From assembly GCF_009668025.1 (NCBI RefSeq), contig NZ_WJXZ01000014.1, positions 516,448-580,447 on the forward strand: 64,000 nt of DNA. The letters run 5' to 3'. Numbering within the stretch: position 1 is the stretch's first letter; every line of letters begins with the position of its first letter. Source of the DNA: Larkinella terrae. Its GTDB lineage: Bacteria > Bacteroidota > Bacteroidia > Cytophagales > Spirosomataceae. The translations under genes and the position numbers were made by a program. The notes under the pieces were generated by a model. It was not told the origin of the DNA. It saw only the letters and a list, made by a program, of their open reading frames with translations, and searched no databases. Of this stretch, positions 43,935 to 52,037 are shown piece by piece.

Positions 43935-44867
43935 TCACTTCCGGTTATCTTCGCCCGAAACCATGCCGATGTAGCTCCAGTAGCGGCTTTCGGCGATTTC
44001 TTCATTGCCGACAGCTTCTTTGATGGCGCAGCCGGGTTCATTGATGTGCAGGCAGTTGTGAAACCGGCACTGGTTCAGGCGGTCGCGCATTTCGGGAAAA
44101 TAATGGCTGATTTCCTCCTTCGCCATGTCGGCCAGCCCCAATTCCTTGATGCCGGGCGTATCGATAATGTAGGTGTCGGGCGCAATTTCGAACATTTCGG
44201 CGAAGGTCGTTGTGTGAACGCCCTTGTTGGCGAAGGTCGAAACCTCACTCGTGCGAAGTTGCAGGTCGGGCGCGACGGCATTAACCAGCGACGATTTTCC
44301 AACGCCCGAATGACCCGCTAACAGACTGATTTTCTGATCCAGCAAGTTTCGAAACACATCGACATTGGCACCTTCAGTGGCCGATGTTTCCAGACAGTCG
44401 TAGCCGATTTTTTCGTAGAGATCGATGATTTCGCGCTGGTAGTCAAGGGCTTCGTCTTTCAGAATGTCGGCTTTGTTGAAAACCAGGGTGGTCGGGATGC
44501 GGAACGATTCGGAGGTGACTAAAAACCGGTCGATGAAACCGAGAGAGGTGCGCGGAAACGCCAGCGTGACGATCAAAACCGCCTGGTCGAGGTTGGCGGC
44601 CAGAATGTGTCCGTGACCGGTTTTGTGAACGGATTTCCGAATGATGTAATTCTCGCGGGGCTCGATGTCGGTGATGACGACGGTATTTTCGAGTTCGTCT
44701 TCCAGTTCGAACTGCACGCGGTCGCCCACGGCAATCGGATTGGTGACTTTCAGCCCCTGAATCTTGAATTTGCCTTTCAGCCGGGCGCGGTAAATGTGTC
44801 CGTCGTCGTTGCGGACTTCGTACCAGGAACCGGTGGAGCGTATGACTAAGCCAGTTTGAGTTTGCAA
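43935..44867 (-). CDS. rsgA: Ribosome small subunit-dependent GTPase A
   Basis: A 310-residue circularly permuted GTPase that matures the 30S subunit. It has an N-terminal OB fold (YRARLKGKFKIQ), G4 in VFNKAD, then G1 GHSGVGKSSLVNAV, G3 DTPGIKEL, and a C-terminal zinc finger with C-x4-C-x-H (CRFHNCLH) and a further Cys in EPGCAIKEAV. The start is a TTG at 44867; no upstream ATG is available because the terminal repeat of the 44876-45350 unit begins 8 bp away. Loss of an original ATG through that insertion is possible but unproven. The nearest upstream same-strand gene outside the unit is waaA. Confidence 0.95.
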   Translation of the reverse strand: MQTQTGLVIRSTGSWYEVRNDDGHIYRARLKGKFKIQGLKVTNPIAVGDRVQFELEDELENTVVITDIEPRENYIIRKSVHKTGHGHILAANLDQAVLIVTLAFPRTSLGFIDRFLVTSESFRIPTTLVFNKADILKDEALDYQREIIDLYEKIGYDCLETSATEGANVDVFRNLLDQKISLLAGHSGVGKSSLVNAVAPDLQLRTSEVSTFANKGVHTTTFAEMFEIAPDTYIIDTPGIKELGLADMAKEEISHYFPEMRDRLNQCRFHNCLHINEPGCAIKEAVGNEEIAESRYWSYIGMVSGEDNRK

Positions 44868-44875
44868 AGTTTTGT

Positions 44876-45350
44876 GTTGTTTCGCGGAGTTGAGCGGAGT
44901 ATGCAGAGTTAAGCGGAGTTTTTTAGTTCGGGATTGAGGACTCGGCTTACTCCTTCTTTTAACAAGGTTACGTGAAAATTGATTAATAAACCTAACCGAA
45001 ATTGACCTAATTTCAGATAGGTGAGCAGTTGGGCAAAATGAACATCCGTTAGGGCTTCAACGGTTTTTGTTTCCACAACGATTCGGCCTTCCACCAGTAA
45101 ATCCATTCGGTAACCGTGATTTAACCGAACTTCTTTGTAAACGATTGGCATCGGCTTCTCCCGCTCAACATATAAACCGTATTCCGATAGTTCGTATTGT
45201 AAACATTCCTGATATGCGGATTCCAGTAAACCCGGCCCCAAAGCCCGATGTACCTCAATCGCACCCTTAATAATCTGATAAGATAATTGGCGATCCTCCA
45301 TTTTTTCTCCGCTAAACTCTATGCAACTCCGCTCAACTTCGCGAAACAAC
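44876..45350 (-). mobile_element. 475-bp inverted-repeat-bounded GxxExxY unit
   Basis: Two near-identical inverted ends of about 49 bp, each starting GTTGTTTCGCG and containing AGTTGAGCGGAGT (44876-44924; 45301-45350 on the opposite strand), enclose a single gene encoding a GxxExxY protein. The unit separates waaA from rsgA and supplies the waaA stop codon. Gene-less relatives with the same arms occur at 54571-54665 and, more weakly, at 39225-39352. This looks like a small mobile unit, but no target-site duplication was identified. Confidence 0.6.
44909..45301 (-). CDS. GxxExxY protein (PD-(D/E)XK nuclease-like)
   Basis: A protein of about 130 residues from the ATG at 45301 (MEDRQLSYQIIKGAIEVHRA); the frame extends 16 codons further into the terminal repeat and I treat that part as non-native. 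It carries the family-naming motif in LGPGLLESAYQECL and a nuclease-like core, YRMDLLVEGRIVVETKTVEA, with D...ExK residues of the PD-(D/E)XK fold. GxxExxY proteins are widespread in Bacteroidota with no established role. The start and stop codons both abut or lie in the unit's inverted ends, so gene and repeats behave as one block. Confidence 0.88.
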   Translation of the reverse strand: MEDRQLSYQIIKGAIEVHRALGPGLLESAYQECLQYELSEYGLYVEREKPMPIVYKEVRLNHGYRMDLLVEGRIVVETKTVEALTDVHFAQLLTYLKLGQFRLGLLINFHVTLLKEGVSRVLNPELKNSA

Positions 45351-46580
45351 CGTGTCCTTCACGATTTTCATCACTTTAGACGTTGCACCGGTATTCAGAG
45401 TAACGTAATCGCCCGCAATCGCCGAAGCTTGCGACGGGTCTTCGTAAATCCGCCGGAAAACCGTGTTGAGCTGAGCGGAGTCGGAAACCGGAAAAGCCGC
45501 CCCGGCCTTCACCAGATCGACCGCTTCCTGAAATTTCCCGTAGTTCGGCCCGAAAAAGAGCGGAACCCGGAAAGTCGCGGCTTCCAGAATATTATGCAGC
45601 CCCTTCCCAAATGCCCCGCCGATGTACGCAAATTCGCCGTATTGATACAGCGACGACAGCATGCCGATGTTGTCGATGATTAGGTGGTTGAATGGTTTGA
45701 GGGTTGGATGGTTAACCGCTTCGGAAAACCGCACGGTTTGGCCGGGGAGCTGGCTTCGCCAACGCTCGATTTCGTCGTCGTGAATTTCGTGGGGCGCAAT
45801 GATGACCTTCAGCGGCTGATCGAACTGCTTCAGGAAAGGAATCAGCACGTCCATGTCGGCCTGCCAGGCACTGCCCACGACCAGCAGGGGCTTACCAGCT
45901 TTGAAATGGCGGGCAATTGGAATGTCTTTCTTGGCTTCCGCAACCTGCTTCACCCGGTCGAACCGCGTGTCGCCCGCCAGCGTAACTTTCTTTATGCCGA
46001 TGCTTTTCAGCAGGTCAACCGACTCCTGATTCTGCACCAGAATGTGATCGAAAAATCGCAGAAAGCCCCGGTAAAAACCACCGTAGGGTTTGAAGAAAAT
46101 CTGATCGGGACGGAAAATGGCCGAAAACGAAAGGATTGGAATATGCCGGGCGTGGAGTTCCCGCAGGTAATGGTACCAGAATTCATACTTGATGAAAAAC
46201 GCAACGACCGGTTTCACACGTTCGATAAATTGCCGGGCGTTGGCGGGCGTATCGAAAGGTAAATAGAAAATATAATCCGCCCCCGCGTAGTTTTTCCGGA
46301 CTTCGTAACCCGAGGGCGAGAAAAAGGTGAGCAGAATTTTGTAACCGGGATACTGCTGCCGAAAAACCTCCATCACCGGGCGTCCCTGCTCAAATTCGCC
46401 CAACGACGCGGCATGAAACCAGGCAATCGGTGCTGAATTATCAGCCAATTTTGCGTTAATTTGTTGTAACCATCCGTTGCGCCCCTGGATCGCCAGCCGG
46501 GCTTTGGGATGAAATAAAGCCGCAGCCCGGAGTGTGGCCTGATAAAGTCGGATCGACGTGGTATAGAGTGCTGAAAGCAA
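45333..46580 (-). CDS. waaA: 3-deoxy-D-manno-octulosonic acid (Kdo) transferase
   Basis: A 415-residue GT30 enzyme that adds Kdo to lipid A precursor at the inner face of the cytoplasmic membrane. A hydrophobic N-terminal anchor precedes FHAASLGEFEQGRPV, with the catalytic glutamate. The C-terminal GT-B half shows FAYIGGAFGKGLHNILEAAT and PLFFGPNYGKFQEA, the nucleotide-sugar binding region. Length is normal. The final residues VVSRS and the TGA stop come from the right end of the GxxExxY unit (45333-45350), which was probably inserted at or just before the original stop. Confidence 0.95.
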   Translation of the reverse strand: MLSALYTTSIRLYQATLRAAALFHPKARLAIQGRNGWLQQINAKLADNSAPIAWFHAASLGEFEQGRPVMEVFRQQYPGYKILLTFFSPSGYEVRKNYAGADYIFYLPFDTPANARQFIERVKPVVAFFIKYEFWYHYLRELHARHIPILSFSAIFRPDQIFFKPYGGFYRGFLRFFDHILVQNQESVDLLKSIGIKKVTLAGDTRFDRVKQVAEAKKDIPIARHFKAGKPLLVVGSAWQADMDVLIPFLKQFDQPLKVIIAPHEIHDDEIERWRSQLPGQTVRFSEAVNHPTLKPFNHLIIDNIGMLSSLYQYGEFAYIGGAFGKGLHNILEAATFRVPLFFGPNYGKFQEAVDLVKAGAAFPVSDSAQLNTVFRRIYEDPSQASAIAGDYVTLNTGATSKVMKIVKDTVVSRS

Positions 46581-46648
46581 GCGGATGGTTCGTTGGTTCG
46601 AATCCGCAAAACTACAAACTCAATCGGTATCTTTTAACGCATAAGCCC

Positions 46649-46948
46649 ATGCAATCGTATGACACGCTCGTCGAAGCCCTCGACGACCTGAAAAAGAAAG
46701 GGTATACGCTCGACTTCAATCTGGCGAACGACGGCCTGGTTTGCCTCGATAAAGACCTGCAACTCAGCCCCCGACAATTTCACATTGTGGATTATTTCCG
46801 GTTTGAGGGAATGAGCGATCCGGACGACAACACGGTTTTGTACACCATCGAATCCGTCGATGGCCAAAAAGGCACGCTGATCAGTGCGTACGGGCCTTAC
46901 GCGGACGAAGTGTCGGGGGAGATGGTGGAAAAGTTAAAAATTGTCTGA
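46649..46948 (+). CDS. Small conserved protein (often labelled phosphoribosylpyrophosphate synthetase)
   Basis: I start this at the ATG at 46649 (MQSYDTLVEALDDLKKKGYT), giving 99 residues; the longer frame from 46532 runs antisense into waaA. Proteins of this form are common in Bacteroidota and are sometimes named phosphoribosylpyrophosphate synthetase, but I see no PRPP synthetase motif. FHIVDYFRFEGMSDPDDNTV and GTLISAYGPYADEVSGEMVE are the most distinctive parts. The function is unknown. It is divergent from waaA with a 68-bp gap. Confidence 0.72.
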   Translation: MQSYDTLVEALDDLKKKGYTLDFNLANDGLVCLDKDLQLSPRQFHIVDYFRFEGMSDPDDNTVLYTIESVDGQKGTLISAYGPYADEVSGEMVEKLKIV

Positions 46949-47000
46949 TTCAGGACGAAACTTTTCCGACCCAATATGGCTTATATGCACGTAGTTACGT

Positions 47001-47351
47001 GTGAACAAGCATATGAACTGGAACAAACTGCAGGACAACGCCCAATTAGCCCAAATCAAACAAGAGTCGGCTGAACAGCCGGTTTTGATTTTCAAACACA
47101 GCACCCGCTGCTCCATCAGTTCAACGGCTTTAAGCCGTTTAGAGCGCAACTGGAGCGATTCGGTCGGCATCAAACCGTATTATTTAGATCTGATTTCGTA
47201 CCGTTCGGTGTCGGGCGAGGTGGCTGAAACCTTCGGAGTTGATCACCAGTCTCCGCAGGTTCTGCTGATTCAGAACGGCGAATGCATTTACGATGCCTCC
47301 CATTTTGAAATTTCGTTCGATGAGTTGAAACAACAGGTCGTCACGGTATAA
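47001..47351 (+). CDS. ytxJ: Bacillithiol system redox-active protein YtxJ
   Basis: A 116-residue thioredoxin-like protein of the YtxJ group (MNWNKLQDNAQLAQIKQESA, then VLIFKHSTRCSISSTALSRL). The active site is a single cysteine in T-R-C-S-I-S, followed by the cis-proline region QSPQVLLIQNGECIYDASH. It would reduce bacillithiol-mixed disulfides; bacillithiol use is known in some Bacteroidota. A second possible start lies at the internal ATG at 47013. A terminator follows at 47376-47409. Confidence 0.88.
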   Translation: MNKHMNWNKLQDNAQLAQIKQESAEQPVLIFKHSTRCSISSTALSRLERNWSDSVGIKPYYLDLISYRSVSGEVAETFGVDHQSPQVLLIQNGECIYDASHFEISFDELKQQVVTV

Positions 47352-47375
47352 TTCAATTATTGACATCATCCAGAG

Positions 47376-47409
47376 CACCCGCATCTTGCTGTAGATCGGG
47401 TGTTTTTTT
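47376..47409 (+). terminator. Terminator after ytxJ
   Basis: CACCCG (47376-47381) pairs with CGGGTG (47397-47402), extended by an inner ATCT/AGAT pairing, followed by seven T residues. It lies 24 bp past the ytxJ stop. Confidence 0.85.
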
Positions 47410-47412
47410 GTG

Positions 47413-47510
47413 CGAAACCCTGTCAGCGGTTGTAAACCCTGACAGCGGTTGAGTATATTTTGTTATGACTTAAACCGCTGTCAGGGTTTACAACCGCTGA
47501 CAGGGTTTCG
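47413..47510. repeat. Perfect 38-bp inverted repeat, AACCCTGWCAGCGGTT family
   Basis: Arms at 47413-47450 and 47473-47510 are perfectly complementary over 38 nt. Each arm contains two steps of a near-palindromic unit, AACCCTGTCAGCGGTT and AACCCTGACAGCGGTT. The loop is 22 nt and AT-rich. It sits between ytxJ and the GntR gene. Confidence 0.9.
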
Positions 47511-47624
47511 GACCCCACATTTGGCACTTTAGGCAAGACTGTTGTAATTTCGTTTATAATCGCTATCGCAGGTGATCTTCTGATCGGAATCGGGCGGTGA
47601 TGACCTTTATTTTTATCAGCAAAA

Positions 47625-48389
47625 ATGACATCAAAATTCATTTCGATCAGTGATAGCATTATCGAAAAGATTAAGACGGGTGAATTGCAGCCGGGCGATC
47701 AGATTCCATCCGAAAATGAGCTGATAAAACATTTTCAAATCAGTAATACAACGGCGCGGAAAGCGCTGCTCGAAATCGAATCAAAAGGCTGGGCCAAACG
47801 GATAAAAGGAAAGGGAACTTACGTATTAAACCGGACTGATGACCATCATTTAATCCGTACGCTGGGATCGATTTACGCGACCCGACGCGGTTTTCACGAC
47901 AGCCTGATTGCCGAAGGGTTTACGCCAAAAAATATTGTTCTGGAAAAGACAATTCTGGATGATGGAATCTCGTCGGAAATAAACGGCCGTCATTTTATCA
48001 TTGATGGGCCGGTTTTAAAATTGCACCAGCTCCGCTATGCCGACGATTTATTGATCAAAGACGAGGTGAAATACATTTCGTTAACCCTGTGCCCGAAGAT
48101 CAATAAAATGCCGACGGAAATTTCATATTTCAAAGTTTACGAAAATTCGTACCATCTGAAAATCAGTGAAGTGCAGCAGACCTTGGGCGTAACGATTATG
48201 CAACCCAATACCAATAATTTCGATCTGGTTAAACCCACGCCGGCCTTCGTTCTGGACAGTGCGGTGATCTGTACGGGTGAAAAAGTGGTCGAAATTGAAC
48301 AGTCGTATTACCACGGCGATAAATACAAATTCGCCGTCATTGCCAGCCCCGACCACGATTACCGACCCACCAAACCGATTACTTCGTAA
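47625..48389 (+). CDS. GntR family transcriptional regulator with UTRA domain
   Basis: A 254-residue HutC/YvoA-type regulator. The winged helix is at the N-terminus (IIEKIKTGELQPGDQIPSEN then ELIKHFQISNTTARKALLEI, residues about 13-70). A UTRA ligand-binding domain fills the rest (FHDSLIAEGFTPKNIVLEKT, VLKLHQLRYADDLLIKDEVK). UTRA domains bind sugars or sugar phosphates. The gene converges on the long minus-strand utilisation locus (overlapping the SGNH gene end by 11 bp), so it is the likely regulator of that locus, perhaps through the TTAACGCACTAAGTTA sites at 60906 and 62404. Confidence 0.92.
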   Translation: MTSKFISISDSIIEKIKTGELQPGDQIPSENELIKHFQISNTTARKALLEIESKGWAKRIKGKGTYVLNRTDDHHLIRTLGSIYATRRGFHDSLIAEGFTPKNIVLEKTILDDGISSEINGRHFIIDGPVLKLHQLRYADDLLIKDEVKYISLTLCPKINKMPTEISYFKVYENSYHLKISEVQQTLGVTIMQPNTNNFDLVKPTPAFVLDSAVICTGEKVVEIEQSYYHGDKYKFAVIASPDHDYRPTKPITS

Positions 48390-49083
48390 ACCACTTGATC
48401 AACTCATTTGCAATCAGTTGATGGCCTGCCAGATTGGGATGGTTGACGGACGCCATATACTTCACTAAATCACCGCGAGTCGCTATTTTATTGAATTGGG
48501 CGTACGAATCGACCAATCCGATATGGTTCGTTTCGGCCAGTTTTATAATCTGATTGGTGTGCAATTCCAGATCGTTTCCGGCGACTTTTATATCGACTCG
48601 CTGATCGGGTGAGGGTGTCAGCAAAATCACTTTTATATTTTTTGAAAGCGCCGATTGAATCATTTTATCCCAGGCTTCTTTTGCTTTTTCGAGCCCGGCA
48701 CCGCGGTCGTTCAGCGCGTAATCGATGAAGAGAACATCCGGTTTATGGACGAGCACATCTTTTTCAAACCGCTCCTGGCCTTTGATCGAATTTTCACCAC
48801 CAATCGCCGTAACAATCACATTGATAACCGCATACGGATACTTTTCTTTCAATTTGGTCAGCACCAGATTTGGGTACGATTCCAGCGTATGGACTTCATG
48901 GTTCTCCCAATAACCGGCGGGAACCGAATGCCCGTGAAACACCAGATTGATCGTGCGGTTTTTCGGCCATTCTATTATCAGCTCCTTTTTCAGGTCAGAT
49001 AAATACATCTCTGAATCAGCAACCTGGGCTTTCAGGGTGAACGAAAATCCCAGAAACAGGGCAATCAAAAGGGCATTTTTCAT
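48379..49083 (-). CDS. SGNH/GDSL-family hydrolase (probable sugar esterase)
   Basis: A 234-residue exported hydrolase with a signal peptide (about residues 1-19). The SGNH blocks are present with a variant nucleophile context: F-H-G-H-S-V-P-A-G-Y holds the serine, DYALNDRG supplies the block III asparagine, and VNHPNLAGHQL is the block V histidine region. Such enzymes remove acetyl or other acyl groups from polysaccharides. It starts 7 bp after the GH106 gene and is the last gene of the locus, consistent with deacylating the same glycan. Confidence 0.85.
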   Translation of the reverse strand: MKNALLIALFLGFSFTLKAQVADSEMYLSDLKKELIIEWPKNRTINLVFHGHSVPAGYWENHEVHTLESYPNLVLTKLKEKYPYAVINVIVTAIGGENSIKGQERFEKDVLVHKPDVLFIDYALNDRGAGLEKAKEAWDKMIQSALSKNIKVILLTPSPDQRVDIKVAGNDLELHTNQIIKLAETNHIGLVDSYAQFNKIATRGDLVKYMASVNHPNLAGHQLIANELIKWFTK

Positions 49084-49090
49084 ACTTCGA

Positions 49091-51934
49091 TTAGTAGACG
49101 GTTTTTACAGTGTTAATCGTCACCGGTCCCAGCAAACCCGACTCGATCAGGGGTAATTCGCCCCAGGGAACGAGGTTTTTATTAGCCTTGGTAATATTGG
49201 TTTTCGTGAATTTCTCGCCAGTAATGGCGTCGCCGGTTAGCCGATTCGACCAGGTATTGGCGACTTCCACTTTTAACGTATTGTTCCCGGTTTTCACAAC
49301 ATCGGTAATATCGCAACGATACGGCGGTGTCCAGACGATGCCCAACGGCTGGTTGTTCAGCCAGACCTCACCGACTTTTGATACATTTCCCAGATCGAGA
49401 TAAACCCGCTGATTTTGCGCGGAACCCGTTGCCGGTTTGTAATCAAAAGACGTTTGGTAGGCGGCTATACCCGAAAAATAGCGAATACCTGGCTGATCCG
49501 ATTGCGTCCAGGAAATCAGCTTCGGAAAGGTGGCGGTTTCGGGAGCGCCCCAGCCTTTGGGAAAGCTGAGCTGCCACGGACCGGTCAGGGTCACCGCCGG
49601 TGAGGTATTGTCAACCTGCTCAAAACCAGCTTCTTTCTTTAATTCAAACGCGCCGGATTGAAAAAGCGTCAATCCGTTGGGCGTAAACGCCAATTGGGGT
49701 GGGTAAGTGCCGGAACCGGCCAGTTCGGTAAAATGCGACGGGGCGGTTTCCTTTGAAAAAACGACAAAACAGGACCCGTAAGGCGGCAGCGAAACCGGCA
49801 GTTGAATGCGCCCATCGGCCTGATTATAGACCGTAATCGGAGCGGTTTCGCCTGTTTCCGGATTCCAGATTTCGGGCGTTTTGTCCGTTTGGCGGAAGAA
49901 GCAATTCCGCGTAATCCATTGATGGGTCGTGTTACGGATCAGGTAAAAATCCAACTCACCATTTCGGTGGTGAATGTAATCCAGGGGCGTTTCCCGCTGA
50001 TCGACTTTCTGATCGGCGTAGCTGAAATCGGGCGAAAGTTTCAACTCCTGCAAAACTGGTAAAGCCGGTTTTTGCTCGACAAAACGACCACCCTGTTCGG
50101 TCAGTCTTTTCAACTTCTCCCGAACTTCGAAAGGAATACGTCCCTCATTCCCAATGCTTAACACCTTGTAGCGGCCGACACCGGGTAACACCCATTCGCC
50201 GTTTTCAACGGTCAGATCGCGGAGTAATACTTCCGTATTGACAACCTCATAATCATAGCCGGGCCCTACCGAAAACCGGGTGTTTTTGGGCGGAATCAGG
50301 TTCGGTACCTTGTCGCCGTAATAATGCAGCACATCGGCGACGAACGCGGTTTTTTGCAAAATATACGATACCCGGCTGAGGTAGTCGTTGAACGGTTTTA
50401 CCTTCGGCCACCAGGTCGTTCGGTCGTTGTAGTGCGTTCCGGCAAAATACGCGATTCCCGGATGTCCCATAATCGCGGGGTTGTGCGGAAAACCGTGGAT
50501 CACCAACCGGTTCATGCCTTCGCAGAACGCCCGGTCGGCGATGATTTTCAGGTCGGAGGGGCCTTCCTGCCAGTCCCAATAACTCGTAAAAGACTCTTCC
50601 TCGACCATGCCGCGCTTGTAAATGTGCGAAGCTGCCGCGATTTCCTTCACCAGCCAGATCATGTCGACCAGACTATCTTTATCGTTTTCCATGAAAAACG
50701 TGCGATTGTACCAGTATTCCCCGCGCGGAACGTCCAGCGAACCCAGCGCTTTCAGCGTTTCGACCGGAATGTGGTGCAAATGCCCCGGCCCGCCCGATTC
50801 GGAAATGATCTGCAAACCGTAGCTGTTGCAGATTTCTTTGGCTTTCCGGTAATGGTTGTGGATCATCAGTTCGGACAGCGTTTTGTCAAAATCGAACTGG
50901 AAATTTTCCGCAACCTCCGGCCGATACCAGTCTTTGTTGTAAATGGCGGGCAGAAATTTATAGAGATCGTAACCATTCAGCTTCTTGAAAGCCGCTGGTA
51001 GGGTGGGTGTCCAGGTAAACTCTTTGGCTTCGTAACTGGCTAGATACAAGTTCTTTAACGCGCTTTTGCTGAAATCGCCGATAGCTGGTTTTAGGCGATC
51101 GATGAAATACATGACGTGCATGCGCGTGGCTGTCGAATCAAAATGATCGATGATCGGGCCGAGCGAATTAGGCGTAGGGCGGATCAACTGCTCACCGGAA
51201 TTGGAGCAAACATAGCGGTAAACATCCCACGCGCCCGCTGGAGCTTTCCAGTTGAGCTGCTCGGCTTTGGGATCAAAAAAAGCCGTTACGTTGATGACTT
51301 TCGTGGTATCAAGCTGCGAGGTTTGACCGGCAGGCAAAGCAATCACAGCCACTTCTTCGTGGTACGCCGGTTTGCCGTCGGCTCCGTACACAATGGGCCG
51401 GGGCTGGCCTTTTTTGTCGGGGGTAATGGTTGGAAATGGTAGTTTAATAGCCTGATCGCCAGCGGTTTTCAGCGTTGTTTTGGAGTAGTAAATGGTTTTG
51501 GCCGCGTGTTGCGGTTTTACCCAGCTTCCTCCGGCGTTCCAACTGCTGGCGAGGTTCAGGCCCACTTCCAGATCGAGTTTTCCGGCTTCCCGAATCGCCA
51601 TCGCAATGTTTTTCACCGACTCGTCGCTCATGAAAGCCGGGCCCGCCGGAATGAGCTGGTTGGGGTCGCTGGCGGGTGGTAAGCCGATCTCGAACAGATC
51701 GACGCCCCCAAGTCCGGCGTTTTTAATGGCCACCAGTTCTTCCTTCAGCCGAAGCGTATCGACATATCCGTTCAGCCACCACCAATAGACTTTCGGTCGG
51801 GCCGGAATCGGCGGATTTTTGAAACCTTCTTTCAGGGTTGAGTAACTCAACGTTTCGGTTTCGGGAGCGGTTTTCCGGCACGAAACCAACGAAACGATGA
51901 GTCCGATTCCCAACAGGCAGGAGGTGAATTTCAT
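49091..51934 (-). CDS. GH106-type glycoside hydrolase lipoprotein (second copy)
   Basis: I use the ATG at 51934 (MKFTSCLLGIGLIVSLVSCR), giving 947 residues and a proper lipoprotein signal ending LVSC. The N-terminal motif VYWWWLNGYVDTLRLKEELV and then KNAGLGGVDLFEIG is the GH106-like hallmark. The C-terminus has a galactose-binding-like fold (NNTLKVEVANTWSNRLTGDA). It is distantly related to the enzyme at 1771-4722 rather than a recent copy. The likely activity is alpha-L-rhamnosidase or a related exo-glycosidase. It stands between an unknown 840-residue protein and the SGNH esterase in the locus. Confidence 0.82.
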   Translation of the reverse strand: MKFTSCLLGIGLIVSLVSCRKTAPETETLSYSTLKEGFKNPPIPARPKVYWWWLNGYVDTLRLKEELVAIKNAGLGGVDLFEIGLPPASDPNQLIPAGPAFMSDESVKNIAMAIREAGKLDLEVGLNLASSWNAGGSWVKPQHAAKTIYYSKTTLKTAGDQAIKLPFPTITPDKKGQPRPIVYGADGKPAYHEEVAVIALPAGQTSQLDTTKVINVTAFFDPKAEQLNWKAPAGAWDVYRYVCSNSGEQLIRPTPNSLGPIIDHFDSTATRMHVMYFIDRLKPAIGDFSKSALKNLYLASYEAKEFTWTPTLPAAFKKLNGYDLYKFLPAIYNKDWYRPEVAENFQFDFDKTLSELMIHNHYRKAKEICNSYGLQIISESGGPGHLHHIPVETLKALGSLDVPRGEYWYNRTFFMENDKDSLVDMIWLVKEIAAASHIYKRGMVEEESFTSYWDWQEGPSDLKIIADRAFCEGMNRLVIHGFPHNPAIMGHPGIAYFAGTHYNDRTTWWPKVKPFNDYLSRVSYILQKTAFVADVLHYYGDKVPNLIPPKNTRFSVGPGYDYEVVNTEVLLRDLTVENGEWVLPGVGRYKVLSIGNEGRIPFEVREKLKRLTEQGGRFVEQKPALPVLQELKLSPDFSYADQKVDQRETPLDYIHHRNGELDFYLIRNTTHQWITRNCFFRQTDKTPEIWNPETGETAPITVYNQADGRIQLPVSLPPYGSCFVVFSKETAPSHFTELAGSGTYPPQLAFTPNGLTLFQSGAFELKKEAGFEQVDNTSPAVTLTGPWQLSFPKGWGAPETATFPKLISWTQSDQPGIRYFSGIAAYQTSFDYKPATGSAQNQRVYLDLGNVSKVGEVWLNNQPLGIVWTPPYRCDITDVVKTGNNTLKVEVANTWSNRLTGDAITGEKFTKTNITKANKNLVPWGELPLIESGLLGPVTINTVKTVY

Positions 51935-51960
51935 CGGAAGAATGTAGTTAAGGGTTAAAA

Positions 51961-52029
51961 TTGCCCCCAACCCCCTAAAAGGGGCTTAGAAATACGATTG
52001 TATAAACCCCTTTTGGGGGTTGGGGGCAA
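51961..52029. repeat. Inverted repeat, GCCCCCAACCCCC family
   Basis: Arms TTGCCCCCAACCCCC... (51961-51984) and CCCCTTTTGGGGGTTGGGGG (from 52007 to 52029) pair with a single extra T. It lies inside the locus between the 840-residue gene and the GH106 gene, where it could reduce read-through. Confidence 0.88.
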
Positions 52030-52037
52030 AAGTGGGA

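Noticed and set aside
46530-46610. tRNA-like T-loop sequence GGTTCGAATCC near 46593
   Set aside because: No acceptor, D or anticodon stems can be formed around it, and it lies across the waaA start.
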